Source: Pseudomaricurvus sp050633365
GTDB lineage: Bacteria > Pseudomonadota > Gammaproteobacteria > Pseudomonadales > Cellvibrionaceae
Assembly: GCA_050633365.1 (NCBI GenBank)
Contig: JBOEGJ010000010.1
Coordinates: forward strand, 1 to 64,000
Direction of reading: 5' to 3'
Length of the DNA stretch: 64,000 nucleotides
Shown one piece after another: positions 24,343 to 32,210 of the stretch. The notes beneath the pieces were generated by a model, which searched no databases, was not told the origin of the DNA, and saw nothing but the letters and a program-made list of their open reading frames with translations. Position numbers and translations under genes: made by a program. Numbering within the stretch: position 1 is the stretch's first letter; each line of letters begins with the position of its first letter.

Positions 24343-25842
24343 CTAAGTTATATTCAATGTTTTAATTCGATAGCTTAGTGTCGATGACTTTATACCCAGT
24401 CGTTGCGCGGCACCATCTCGGCCGGAGACTTTTCCGTTGGACGCGATTAGCGCTTTACGGATATTATTGATCTCTAGTTGCTGAAATTCTTCTGCGGTTA
24501 AGAAACTATGATCCGCTGTGATCGGATCTACACTGGATAATTTGGGGGCCGTTGCTGAGTTTTCGGTACCGGAATCGGGGAGTGCTAAGTCTAATCTCAA
24601 TTTTCCGTCGTTGCTCAGTATTACTGCACGTTCAATCACATTTTTTAGTTCTCGAATATTTCCTGGCCAACGATGAGATTGCAGTTGTTTCGCTTGTTGA
24701 GATGTCAGTCCCTTAATTGATCGGTTTAGCTGCTTCGAATTTTGTTGGATAAAGTGTTGTGCTATTGCGGTAATATCTTCAGATCGATCACGTAGCGGAG
24801 GAACTTCGATTGGAAAAACGCTGATCCGGTAGTAAAGATCCTCTCGAAATCTTCCCGCTTTGACCTCTTGCAGTAAGTCACGATTGGTGGCTGCAATAAT
24901 TCTCACGTCTACGCGTAGGGTTTTTTCATCGCCGACGCGTTCGAATTCTCCTTCTTGAAGGGCTCGCAATAACTTTCCTTGTAAGTTGATTGGAATTTCG
25001 CCAACTTCATCTAAGAACAAGGTGCCATGATTGGCCAGTTGTAGTCGGCCTATTCGATCCCTGTGGGCGCCAGTGAATGATCCTTTTATATGGCCAAAGA
25101 ATTCACTTTCAAATAAATCAGCGGGTATCGAGGCGCAGTTAACTTTAACCAATGGCTGTTCTTCTCGGTCGCTATTGTCGTGAATCGCCCGAGCGACCAT
25201 TTCTTTGCCAACACCCGATTCCCCGAAAATAAGCACACTGGCAGGTGTTTTTGCGACAGCATGTATTTGCGCGACGGTTCGCTGAATCGGCTTACTATCA
25301 CCGATCATATTGCAAAAATTTTCACTGGTTTTGAGTTCGTCGCGTAAATAATCTCGCTCGTGTTCGAGGGCTTCTTTTAGCGATTTTATTTCTTCAAAGG
25401 CTTGTTGTCTTTCTTGTTCTGTTCGCAAACGCTCAGAGATATCTCGAAACACGACCACGGCGCCGGTGACCTGGTCGTCTTCTATGATCGGTGTGCTGGT
25501 GTACTCAACGGCGATACAGTAGCCATCGGAATGCCAAAAGACTTCATCGTCGACCTGATGAATCTCTCCGTCTCGCAGTGAGGCATAAATGGGACACTCA
25601 TCTCTGGGGTAGTGGCTGCCGTCAGCGTGGGAGTGGTGATGGATATCGTGGAGCCCCTTGCCGAGAAGATCCCTTTTACACCAACCGAGTATTCGTCGAG
25701 CGGCTTCGTTGACAAAGGTAGTTCGTCCTTGGTGATCAAGCCCGTAAATCCCCTCGCCTGCCGCTGCAAGAATCAGTTCGTGCCTATGTCGTAGGGTTTC
25801 AAAATCTTCAGGGGTTTCTCTTTCGCTGCTTGACGTCGACAT
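24343..25842 (-). CDS. Sigma-54-dependent transcriptional activator with PAS sensor
   Basis: A 499-residue enhancer-binding protein. A PAS domain (about 20-135) with an HYPRDECPIY segment is followed by a coiled-coil linker (136-172). The AAA+ ATPase has Walker A GESGVGKE (207-214), the sigma-54 contact loop as GSFTGA (254-259) instead of the usual GAFTGA, and Walker B GTLFLDE (273-279). A Fis-type helix-turn-helix (DGAAQRLGIKSSTLSYRI) ends the protein. No receiver domain is present, so it senses directly, perhaps through PAS. It is divergent from a redox operon with a -24/-12 promoter, its likely target. Confidence 0.93.
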   Translation of the reverse strand: MSTSSSERETPEDFETLRHRHELILAAAGEGIYGLDHQGRTTFVNEAARRILGWCKRDLLGKGLHDIHHHSHADGSHYPRDECPIYASLRDGEIHQVDDEVFWHSDGYCIAVEYTSTPIIEDDQVTGAVVVFRDISERLRTEQERQQAFEEIKSLKEALEHERDYLRDELKTSENFCNMIGDSKPIQRTVAQIHAVAKTPASVLIFGESGVGKEMVARAIHDNSDREEQPLVKVNCASIPADLFESEFFGHIKGSFTGAHRDRIGRLQLANHGTLFLDEVGEIPINLQGKLLRALQEGEFERVGDEKTLRVDVRIIAATNRDLLQEVKAGRFREDLYYRISVFPIEVPPLRDRSEDITAIAQHFIQQNSKQLNRSIKGLTSQQAKQLQSHRWPGNIRELKNVIERAVILSNDGKLRLDLALPDSGTENSATAPKLSSVDPITADHSFLTAEEFQQLEINNIRKALIASNGKVSGRDGAAQRLGIKSSTLSYRIKTLNIT

Positions 25843-25855
25843 AAATCATTCACTA

Positions 25856-25909
25856 TTTGCAAATATTTGTAAAAGATATCCCAAAATATTGAAAATTACA
25901 AAATATTGG
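25856..25909. promoter_or_regulatory. Candidate upstream activator sites for the sigma-54 activator
   Basis: An almost perfect 18-bp palindrome (tttgcaaatatttgtaaa, 25856-25873) and two direct repeats of caaaatattg (25882-25891 and 25899-25908, 17 bp apart) lie 45-100 bp before the -24/-12 promoter. This is a plausible position for enhancer sites. They also overlap the start region of the activator gene, allowing autoregulation. The region is AT-rich, so part of this could be chance. Confidence 0.45.
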
Positions 25910-25952
25910 AAATTGTCATTTCTGTAACCTACTGATTTTATTGCGTTTTATT

Positions 25953-25969
25953 CTGGCATGACTTTTGTA
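25953..25969 (+). promoter_or_regulatory. Sigma-54 (-24/-12) promoter
   Basis: ctggcatgacttttgta has TGGCA and TTTGTA with the required GG-N10-GT spacing, two bases from the consensus TGGCACG-N4-TTGCA. It lies 67 bp before the first gene of the redox operon, and the adjacent divergent gene encodes a sigma-54 activator. Confidence 0.85.
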
Positions 25970-26036
25970 ATAGCTTTTGTTCCAAGAGTTTAGTCTATCA
26001 ATCAGGCCGTTATTTTATTCAATTAGGGGGTTTTCA

Positions 26037-26480
26037 ATGTCAGATTCATCTTCCCAATCTCTAGGTGATGAGCTTCGCCATCCATTACCACCGTTCGACG
26101 AGGCCAGTGCCAGGGCCAAGGTTCAGGCGGCTGAGGATGGTTGGAATAGCCGCGATCCAGAGCGAGTATCTAAGGCCTACACCTTGGATACTCAGTGGCG
26201 CAATCGCGCTGAGTTTCTCGAAGGTCGAGAAGAGGTTCAGGCCTTTTTAAAAGACAAGTGGGAAAGCGAATTGGACTATCGTCTGAAAAAAGAACTGTGG
26301 GCATTTACCGATGATCGCATTGCTGTGACTTTTCGTTACGAGTGGCGCAATGAGGCCGGACAGTGGTTTCGATCCTATGGCAATGAGTTGTGGGAGTTTT
26401 CCGCCAACGGCCAGATGCGACGTCGTATTGCCAGTATCAATGATGCCGAAATTCAAGAGCATGAACGCGAGCTCATCTAA
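26037..26480 (+). CDS. DUF1348 / nuclear transport factor 2-like protein
   Basis: A 147-residue protein of the SnoaL/NTF2-like fold, DUF1348 branch. It contains AEDGWNSRDPERVSKAYT, WRNRAEFLEGREEVQAFL and a conserved FRYEWRNEAGQWFRSYGNELWEF split over two strands. The family has no settled biochemical role. The start at 26037 follows an AGGGGG site. It is first in the sigma-54 operon, so it is probably the most strongly expressed product of the regulon. Confidence 0.85.
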   Translation: MSDSSSQSLGDELRHPLPPFDEASARAKVQAAEDGWNSRDPERVSKAYTLDTQWRNRAEFLEGREEVQAFLKDKWESELDYRLKKELWAFTDDRIAVTFRYEWRNEAGQWFRSYGNELWEFSANGQMRRRIASINDAEIQEHERELI

Positions 26481-26507
26481 CGTTAACGCTTTTACCGGGA
26501 GTAACTT

Positions 26508-26861
26508 ATGTCTTTAACCTGTAAAAAATCGACCGAATCTGAAGTGATTCCGACCTTCAGTCCTCGTCCGATTTCAAAGTTGAGTGAGTCTTCTCGCCGA
26601 GCGGTATCTGCCAATGGTGCAGTACCGTTCATTGAAATCTATACCCGCCCAGGCTGCGTTTATTGTTTGGCGGCGATCAAGATTCTTAATCACAACAGTT
26701 TGCCGTTTTTTGAGCATGACACTACCAAGAGCTATCGGCGATTGGCGCTAATGCGAGAAAAGGCCCCCGGTAGAACCTTCCCGCAAATAGTAATTAATGG
26801 ACAGTGGATCGGTGGCTTTGACGATTTGCTGGAGTTTGATTTAGAAAAAGCTAACCCCTAA
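26508..26861 (+). CDS. Glutaredoxin-like protein
   Basis: A 117-residue protein. The glutaredoxin fold starts at about residue 42 (PFIEIYTRPGCVYCLAAI) with a dithiol C-V-Y-C active site. The glutathione-binding TFPQIVINGQWIGGFDDLLE follows. The 40-residue N-terminal extension is unusual for a glutaredoxin but lacks signal-peptide features. It is 27 bp downstream of the DUF1348 gene in the sigma-54 operon and probably supplies thiol reduction. Confidence 0.87.
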   Translation: MSLTCKKSTESEVIPTFSPRPISKLSESSRRAVSANGAVPFIEIYTRPGCVYCLAAIKILNHNSLPFFEHDTTKSYRRLALMREKAPGRTFPQIVINGQWIGGFDDLLEFDLEKANP

Positions 26862-26883
26862 TTATTTTTTATTGGAGAAAATT

Positions 26884-27507
26884 ATGTCAAATATAACTTT
26901 GTATCGTCACCCACTTTCTGGCCACGCGCACCGCGCCGAGCTTTTGATTTCGTTACTCGGCCTTGACGCAGAACTTGTAGATGTTGATCTGATGCAGGCT
27001 GAGCAAAAGAGTCCTGAGTTTCTGAAGAAAAATCCGCTGGGGCAAGTCCCTGTGTTGGAAGACGGGGACGTCACCTTATCAGACTCCAATGCTATTTTGG
27101 TGTACCTCGCAACTAAGTACGATGCGGTCCGACGTTGGTTACCTACTGAGCCGGAGTTGGGGGCGCAAGTTCAGAAGTATCTATCGATTGCGGCCGGCCC
27201 TGTGGCAAATGGCCCTGCTTCAGCTCGTTTGATTACGTTGTTTGGTGCCGACTTGAGTGTTGAGAAAACAACAGCGATTGCCCATGGTTTCTTTTCTGTG
27301 CTCGATAGTGCATTGGCCACTAAAAACTGGCTCGTCGGTGATCACGCGACATTGGCAGACATTGCTAATTATGCCTATATTGCCCATGCGCCTGAAGGCA
27401 ACGTCTCCCTAGAGAGCTATCCGAATATTCGTCAATGGTTATCCCGTATTGAATCATTAGACGGTTTTGTGGCTATGCAGAAATCCCCTGTAGGTTTGGT
27501 GGCTTAA
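26884..27507 (+). CDS. Glutathione S-transferase
   Basis: A 207-residue GST with N-terminal SNITLYRHPLSGHAHRAEL, the cis-Pro loop NPLGQVPVLEDGD, and LSDSNAILVYLATKY; the C-terminal domain has LVGDHATLADIANYAYI. ATG 26884 follows TTGGAGA. The gene is third in the sigma-54 operon. Together with the glutaredoxin it points to a glutathione-linked response to an electrophile or reactive nitrogen or oxygen species. Confidence 0.88.
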   Translation: MSNITLYRHPLSGHAHRAELLISLLGLDAELVDVDLMQAEQKSPEFLKKNPLGQVPVLEDGDVTLSDSNAILVYLATKYDAVRRWLPTEPELGAQVQKYLSIAAGPVANGPASARLITLFGADLSVEKTTAIAHGFFSVLDSALATKNWLVGDHATLADIANYAYIAHAPEGNVSLESYPNIRQWLSRIESLDGFVAMQKSPVGLVA

Positions 27508-27572
27508 TTACATTGATTAGTGCTAGGTGCTTGGTGTTGTCGCCGAGCATCGATCGCAATGAGGCAGGCGAT

Positions 27573-29666
27573 ATGGATACTCTAATGCAATCACCCTTTC
27601 ATAAAGGTGAGCGTGAACTTCAGGAGCGTGCGGGTGTGCGCGAGCGCATGGAACATTTTGGTCGTCGAGTCATTCGCGATCACTTTCCCGAGCAGCATCG
27701 ACAGTTTTATCAACAGCTACCTTTTGTATTGCTGGGATACGCTGATCGCAATGGTTGGCCCTGGGTTTCTGTGATGGCAGGTGAACAGGGATTTATGCAA
27801 TCGCCCAATGACAAGAAACTGCTGATATCTACTTCGCTAATGGCGGGGGATCCTTTGAGAAGCGCTATCAGTCAAGGCCTGCCCGTAGGTGGTTTGGGGC
27901 TCGAGCCTAGCTCACGCCGCAGAAACCGTTTTTCAATGACCGTAACCCACGCCAGTGAACAGGAGTTGGCGCTTTCGGTTCGGCAGTCTTTTGGCAATTG
28001 TCCGCAGTATATTCAAAGTCATTCGATCGACTTTTCAATGCCGGACGGCAGGGGTGTTACAGAAGAGTTGACTGAGCTCGATGCCGAGGCGGTAGCACTA
28101 ATTGAAAGTAGCGATACGTTTTTTGTATCTAGTCAAACGTTGCATGACGATCAACTCTCTGCAGGTGCCGACGTGTCTCATCGTGGTGGTAAGCCTGGTT
28201 TTGTGAGGGTCGAGCAACATGGAGACGAATGTACGTTGACCATTCCAGATTATCCCGGCAATAATCACTTCAATACCCTAGGGAATTTCTTGCTCAATCC
28301 CCGTGCCGGTTTATTGTTTTGGGATTTACAGCGGCAAGATGTTTTGATGTTAACGGGGGATGTTAAAATTCTCGATGAACATCCACTCTTACCTTTCTTC
28401 GAAGGCGCCGAGCGATTTTGGCAGTTTACCTTTCGTAAAGGTGTGCGCTTGAGAAATCAATTGCCGCTGCAAGGGGCTTTAGGAGAGTTTTCACCAAATA
28501 CGCTAATGACAGGTGATTGGTTGTCGGCGCAAAGCGCAAGTCAGGCGCAGCAACGGCGTCATCAGTATCAACCCTATGAAGTGGTTGATCGCATAGAAGA
28601 AAGTGAGCAGGTTGTCTCGTTGTATTTGAAGCCTCAGCAAGGCAGTTTACCCAGTTTTCAGGCCGGACAGTTTTTGACCATTCGCATTCCGCTGTTAAAG
28701 AGCAGCAGTGGTGATGATGTGGTTCGCACCTATACGGTATCGAACGCACCCAGCGAAGGTTATTATCGAATCAGTATTAAGCGGCTCGTTGCAACGGATA
28801 CCGATGATGAAGGCGTGGTGTCAAACTATCTTCACGATGTTATCAGCGTTGGTGATGTCATCGATGCGAAAGCACCACTAGGGATGTTTCACTGGCAAGA
28901 AAACTCACATCGTGATCTGGTCATGCTTGCCGCGGGTATCGGCATTACTCCGATGATGTCGATGGTGCGTCATGCAGTACGCGAGCAGACACGCACTCGA
29001 AGTTTCAAGAATATCACCTTGGTGATTACTGTCCGCAATGCGCGAGAGCAGGTTTTTCGAGACGAAATTTCAAGTTTGTTGCAGGTTGCCAATGGATACC
29101 TCCGAGTGTGCTGGTGCTTTACCCAGCCAGATAGTGAGTCAGTGAGAGGGCGAGATTATCAGGTTGAGGGAAGGCCCACCGATGGAGTGTTGCAATCGCT
29201 CTTACCTCTAGCGGACTACGATTTTTATTTGTGCGGACCGGGAAAATTCATGCAAGACATGCATTCAAGCTTGTTGGGTTTGGGGGTTCAAGCGAAGCGA
29301 GTCTTTTCCGAGTCTTTTGGGCCTTCATCTGTATTGCCTATCGAGGATAAAGAACAGAGGCCGTCGCCTACCGCGGCGGCTTCGAGTGCCGTTGTACAGT
29401 TGTTTGGTGACGAGGGCGAATCGCTTTTTGAGTTGAACTGGCAAGAGGGTGATGGCAATCTGCTTGAGTTCTCGGAGCACCATGGTGTCACTCCAGTATC
29501 TGGTTGTCGAAATGGGCGCTGTGGATCTTGTGCCGCGGATCTCGTCGCCGGTGATGTAGTCTATGATGCTGGCTGCCATCCGCCAGCCAGTGGTGAGGTG
29601 TTGTTATGTTGTTCTCGGCCAGCCGAGGGAGAGGATTTACAAATACGCCTCAAATCTAGATCGTAA
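27573..29666 (+). CDS. Three-domain fusion: PNPOx-like, ferredoxin-reductase and 2Fe-2S ferredoxin
   Basis: A 697-residue fusion. The N-terminal region (about 40-230) is a split-barrel flavin domain of the pyridoxamine-phosphate-oxidase type. Residues about 330-600 form an FNR-type reductase with the FAD motif RTYTVSN, the NAD site LAAGIGITPMMSMVRH and YLCGPGKFMQDM. The last 85 residues are a plant-type 2Fe-2S domain with SGCRNGRCGSC and LLCC cysteines. Electrons likely run NAD(P)H to FAD to 2Fe-2S to an acceptor or the split-barrel site. ATG 27573 is preferred; an upstream in-frame TTG at 27513 lacks a site. Fourth gene of the sigma-54 operon. Confidence 0.88.
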   Translation: MDTLMQSPFHKGERELQERAGVRERMEHFGRRVIRDHFPEQHRQFYQQLPFVLLGYADRNGWPWVSVMAGEQGFMQSPNDKKLLISTSLMAGDPLRSAISQGLPVGGLGLEPSSRRRNRFSMTVTHASEQELALSVRQSFGNCPQYIQSHSIDFSMPDGRGVTEELTELDAEAVALIESSDTFFVSSQTLHDDQLSAGADVSHRGGKPGFVRVEQHGDECTLTIPDYPGNNHFNTLGNFLLNPRAGLLFWDLQRQDVLMLTGDVKILDEHPLLPFFEGAERFWQFTFRKGVRLRNQLPLQGALGEFSPNTLMTGDWLSAQSASQAQQRRHQYQPYEVVDRIEESEQVVSLYLKPQQGSLPSFQAGQFLTIRIPLLKSSSGDDVVRTYTVSNAPSEGYYRISIKRLVATDTDDEGVVSNYLHDVISVGDVIDAKAPLGMFHWQENSHRDLVMLAAGIGITPMMSMVRHAVREQTRTRSFKNITLVITVRNAREQVFRDEISSLLQVANGYLRVCWCFTQPDSESVRGRDYQVEGRPTDGVLQSLLPLADYDFYLCGPGKFMQDMHSSLLGLGVQAKRVFSESFGPSSVLPIEDKEQRPSPTAAASSAVVQLFGDEGESLFELNWQEGDGNLLEFSEHHGVTPVSGCRNGRCGSCAADLVAGDVVYDAGCHPPASGEVLLCCSRPAEGEDLQIRLKSRS

Positions 29667-29704
29667 CTGCGAGGCTATCTGTATAGGTACTAAGGAGCAA
29701 GAAC

Positions 29705-30358
29705 ATGATTAATATGGATTTCACTCAATCTGTTGTTATTAATACCAATGACAGTGAGTGGGTGGCCAGTCCCAAGCCTGGAGTTTGGCGTAAACCATTG
29801 GCCCGTGAAGACGCTGAGCGAGGTCATGCCACCAGTATTGTTCGCTATGAGGCGGGTGCTAGTTTTCACTCCCACAACCATCCCGGTGGTGAAGAAATCT
29901 TGGTATTAGACGGCACCTTTTCTGACGAGACGGGAGACTTTGGTAAGGGTACCTATTTTCGCAACCCCGCAGGTTTTGTGCATGCGCCTTTTAGCCGTGA
30001 AGGGTGTTTGATTTTGGTAAAACTGCATCAATTTGATGAAAATGATCAGGCGCGCTTGTCGATACAGACCGAGGCTCAAGTTTGGGATCAGTATTCGATG
30101 GGCGTGCAGCAGCTCATGTTACATCGGCATCAAAACGAACAGGTGCGAATGATACGTTTGACCGCGGGTACCAGCTTCGAGTTTGACCAAGCCAGTGCAA
30201 CAGAAGGTTATCTATTAGACGGGCAGCTTCAGGCTGATTTATCTGATTTTCGATTACAGAAGGGCTGTTGGTGGCGAGTGCCAACAATGGAAAAACTAAC
30301 CGCACTTCAAGACTCCCTGTTGTGGTTGAAGAGCGGTCATTTTGATGGTCGAGCTTAG
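29705..30358 (+). CDS. Two-domain cupin protein (ChrR-like cupin)
   Basis: A 217-residue protein with two cupin domains. The first has the metal-binding FHSHNHPGGEEILVLDG and GFVHAPFSREGC, as in the ChrR C-terminal cupin. The second (about 125-215) looks degenerate, with few histidines. No zinc-binding anti-sigma domain is attached, so it is a cupin enzyme or sensor and not an anti-sigma factor. It is last in the sigma-54 operon, 38 bp after the fusion flavoprotein. Confidence 0.8.
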   Translation: MINMDFTQSVVINTNDSEWVASPKPGVWRKPLAREDAERGHATSIVRYEAGASFHSHNHPGGEEILVLDGTFSDETGDFGKGTYFRNPAGFVHAPFSREGCLILVKLHQFDENDQARLSIQTEAQVWDQYSMGVQQLMLHRHQNEQVRMIRLTAGTSFEFDQASATEGYLLDGQLQADLSDFRLQKGCWWRVPTMEKLTALQDSLLWLKSGHFDGRA

Positions 30359-30361
30359 GGG

Positions 30362-31126
30362 TTAGAGTGAACTCACTAGGTGGCCACCATCAACGGCCAA
30401 TGCAACGCCATTAATGAATGCTCCGCTGCGACCGCACAGGAGCAACAGGGGGCCGTCGAGCTCTTCCAGTTTTCCGAGTCGTCTTGACGGTGTTTGTTGT
30501 ATAAAGGCTTTTCCTTTTTCTGAGTCAAAGTAGTCGGCATTCATTTCTGTCTTGAAATAGCCCGGGCAAATGGCATTCGTTCGAATTCCCTTGCTGGCTA
30601 ACTCCAAGGCCATGGATTTAGTCATCTGTACCACTCCAGCTTTTGAGATGGCGTAGGTGCTCTCGCCAAAACCTTGTCGCAAACCCAAGATCGAAGCGAT
30701 GTTGACGATACTACCTTGAATGTTGCGCTCGACCATTTGGCGGCTGACAGTATTAGCCACGCGCCAAGCCCCCTTCAGGTTTGCTGCCATGACAAAATCC
30801 CAACTCTCTTCATCGACGTTGATGAAGCGACGAGAGTCAGCAACGCCAGCGTTATTGACCAGCACCGAAATGGGGCCGAACTCGGCTTCTCCGGATTTAA
30901 TTGCTTGTTCAACGCTGTCGGCATCGGTGATATCCATCGACACGGCAAACGCCTTGCCGCCGCGTGCGCATATCTGCTCGACTAGTTGGTTGAGCTTTTC
31001 GGCGCGCCGCGCTGCGACGATGACTTTCGCACCGGCTTGGCTGAGGGTTTGGGCAAAGTGGGCTCCCAATCCGCTGGAAGCTCCTGTGACCAGTATTACG
31101 CTGTTTTGCAGTTGATGTTCGTTCAT
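30362..31126 (-). CDS. Short-chain dehydrogenase/reductase
   Basis: A 254-residue classical SDR with the cofactor motif TGASSGLG (14-21), NNAG, and the catalytic Ser-Tyr-Lys set (IVNIASILG, STYAISKAG). The C-terminal end GVALAVDGGHLVSSL is typical of FabG-like enzymes. ATG 31126 (MNEHQLQNS) is chosen because a GAGAGAAG site precedes it and the family motif is correctly spaced. It follows the phosphotransferase and acyl-CoA dehydrogenase genes in one orientation. By analogy with LvaD it may oxidise a 3-hydroxyacyl-CoA or related alcohol. Confidence 0.88.
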   Translation of the reverse strand: MNEHQLQNSVILVTGASSGLGAHFAQTLSQAGAKVIVAARRAEKLNQLVEQICARGGKAFAVSMDITDADSVEQAIKSGEAEFGPISVLVNNAGVADSRRFINVDEESWDFVMAANLKGAWRVANTVSRQMVERNIQGSIVNIASILGLRQGFGESTYAISKAGVVQMTKSMALELASKGIRTNAICPGYFKTEMNADYFDSEKGKAFIQQTPSRRLGKLEELDGPLLLLCGRSGAFINGVALAVDGGHLVSSL

Positions 31127-31154
31127 GATGCTTCTCTCAAAACTTAAGTGGCAG

Positions 31155-32210
31155 TTACTGTTGGGCAATCAAGTCGCAGGCCATGTTCGCCAAGGGTTCA
31201 ACCAGTTCACCCATCTGTTGGGCCTTATCGCTAGAGGCGTTTCCTTCCTGAGCACGCTTTTTTACGCCCTGTAAAATTGCTGCAAGACGAAAGAAGCTGA
31301 ATGCAAGGTAGAAATTCCAGTTAGTAATTTCGTCAATTCCCATACGTTGACAATAGGCTTGTACATATTCCTGCTCGGTGGGAATGCCCAGGGATTGACG
31401 ATCTATTCCGCCCAGCCCCGACATGACTCCGCCGTGGGGCATGCGCCATTGCATGCATTGGTAGGCTAAGTCGGCAAAAGGGTGGCCCAATGTCGACAGT
31501 TCCCAGTCGACCAGTGCAAGCACTGTTGATTTGGTGGGGTGAAACATCATGTTGTCGAGACGAAAATCTCCGTGAGCTAGAGCAACCTTGCCGTCATCTT
31601 CTGGCATATTTTCCGGCAGCCATTGCAACAGGCGCTCCATGCTTTCTAGAGTTTCAGTTTCTGTGGCGCGATACTGTTTGCTCCAGCGAGAAATTTGCCG
31701 GGCAAAATAATTGCCGGGACGGCCATAGTCGCTCAGCCCCACTGCGTCGACATCCACAGAGTGAAGCTCTGCCAGTACGCGATTCATTTCGTTGTATATT
31801 TGGCGGCGCTCTGCCTGTGTGGATTCGGGAAGGGTGGGATCCCAGAGGACACGGCCATCGATGTATTCCATCAAATAGAACATGCTGCCAATGATCGAGT
31901 CGTCATCACAAAGATGAAAGGCTTGGGCCACTGGCACAGGTGTTTCCCGCAGTGCCGACATCACTAGAAACTCGCGATCTACCGCGTGGGCGGACTTTAA
32001 CAGCTCACCCGGAGGCTTGCGGCGCAAAACGTAGCGACCACTGGTCGCCCTAATTAAAAATGTCGGGTTGGACTGCCCCCCCGCGAATTTCTCGGCGGTC
32101 AATGGGCCTTTGAATCCCTGGACATTGTTTTCTAAATAGTGAGCAAGTGTTTCCACATCAAAATCGAACGATGTTGTTTCTTGTGTTGCAGTATCGCTGC
32201 TACTCATCAT
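31155..32210 (-). CDS. Phosphotransferase family protein (LvaA/ACAD10-type)
   Basis: A 351-residue aminoglycoside-phosphotransferase-fold kinase with the Brenner motif HGDFRLDNMMFHP and the metal-binding VDWELSTLGHPFADLAYQC. Proteins of this branch, such as LvaA and the kinase part of ACAD10/11, phosphorylate the 4-hydroxyl of 4-hydroxyacyl-CoA before isomerisation. Its start codon overlaps the acyl-CoA dehydrogenase stop (TAATG), so the two are translationally coupled, which supports joint action. The CoA substrate is inferred. Confidence 0.87.
   Translation of the reverse strand: MMSSSDTATQETTSFDFDVETLAHYLENNVQGFKGPLTAEKFAGGQSNPTFLIRATSGRYVLRRKPPGELLKSAHAVDREFLVMSALRETPVPVAQAFHLCDDDSIIGSMFYLMEYIDGRVLWDPTLPESTQAERRQIYNEMNRVLAELHSVDVDAVGLSDYGRPGNYFARQISRWSKQYRATETETLESMERLLQWLPENMPEDDGKVALAHGDFRLDNMMFHPTKSTVLALVDWELSTLGHPFADLAYQCMQWRMPHGGVMSGLGGIDRQSLGIPTEQEYVQAYCQRMGIDEITNWNFYLAFSFFRLAAILQGVKKRAQEGNASSDKAQQMGELVEPLANMACDLIAQQ

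Noticed and set aside
29705..30358. ChrR anti-sigma factor
   Set aside because: Only cupin domains are present; there is no N-terminal zinc-binding anti-sigma domain and no adjacent sigma factor gene.
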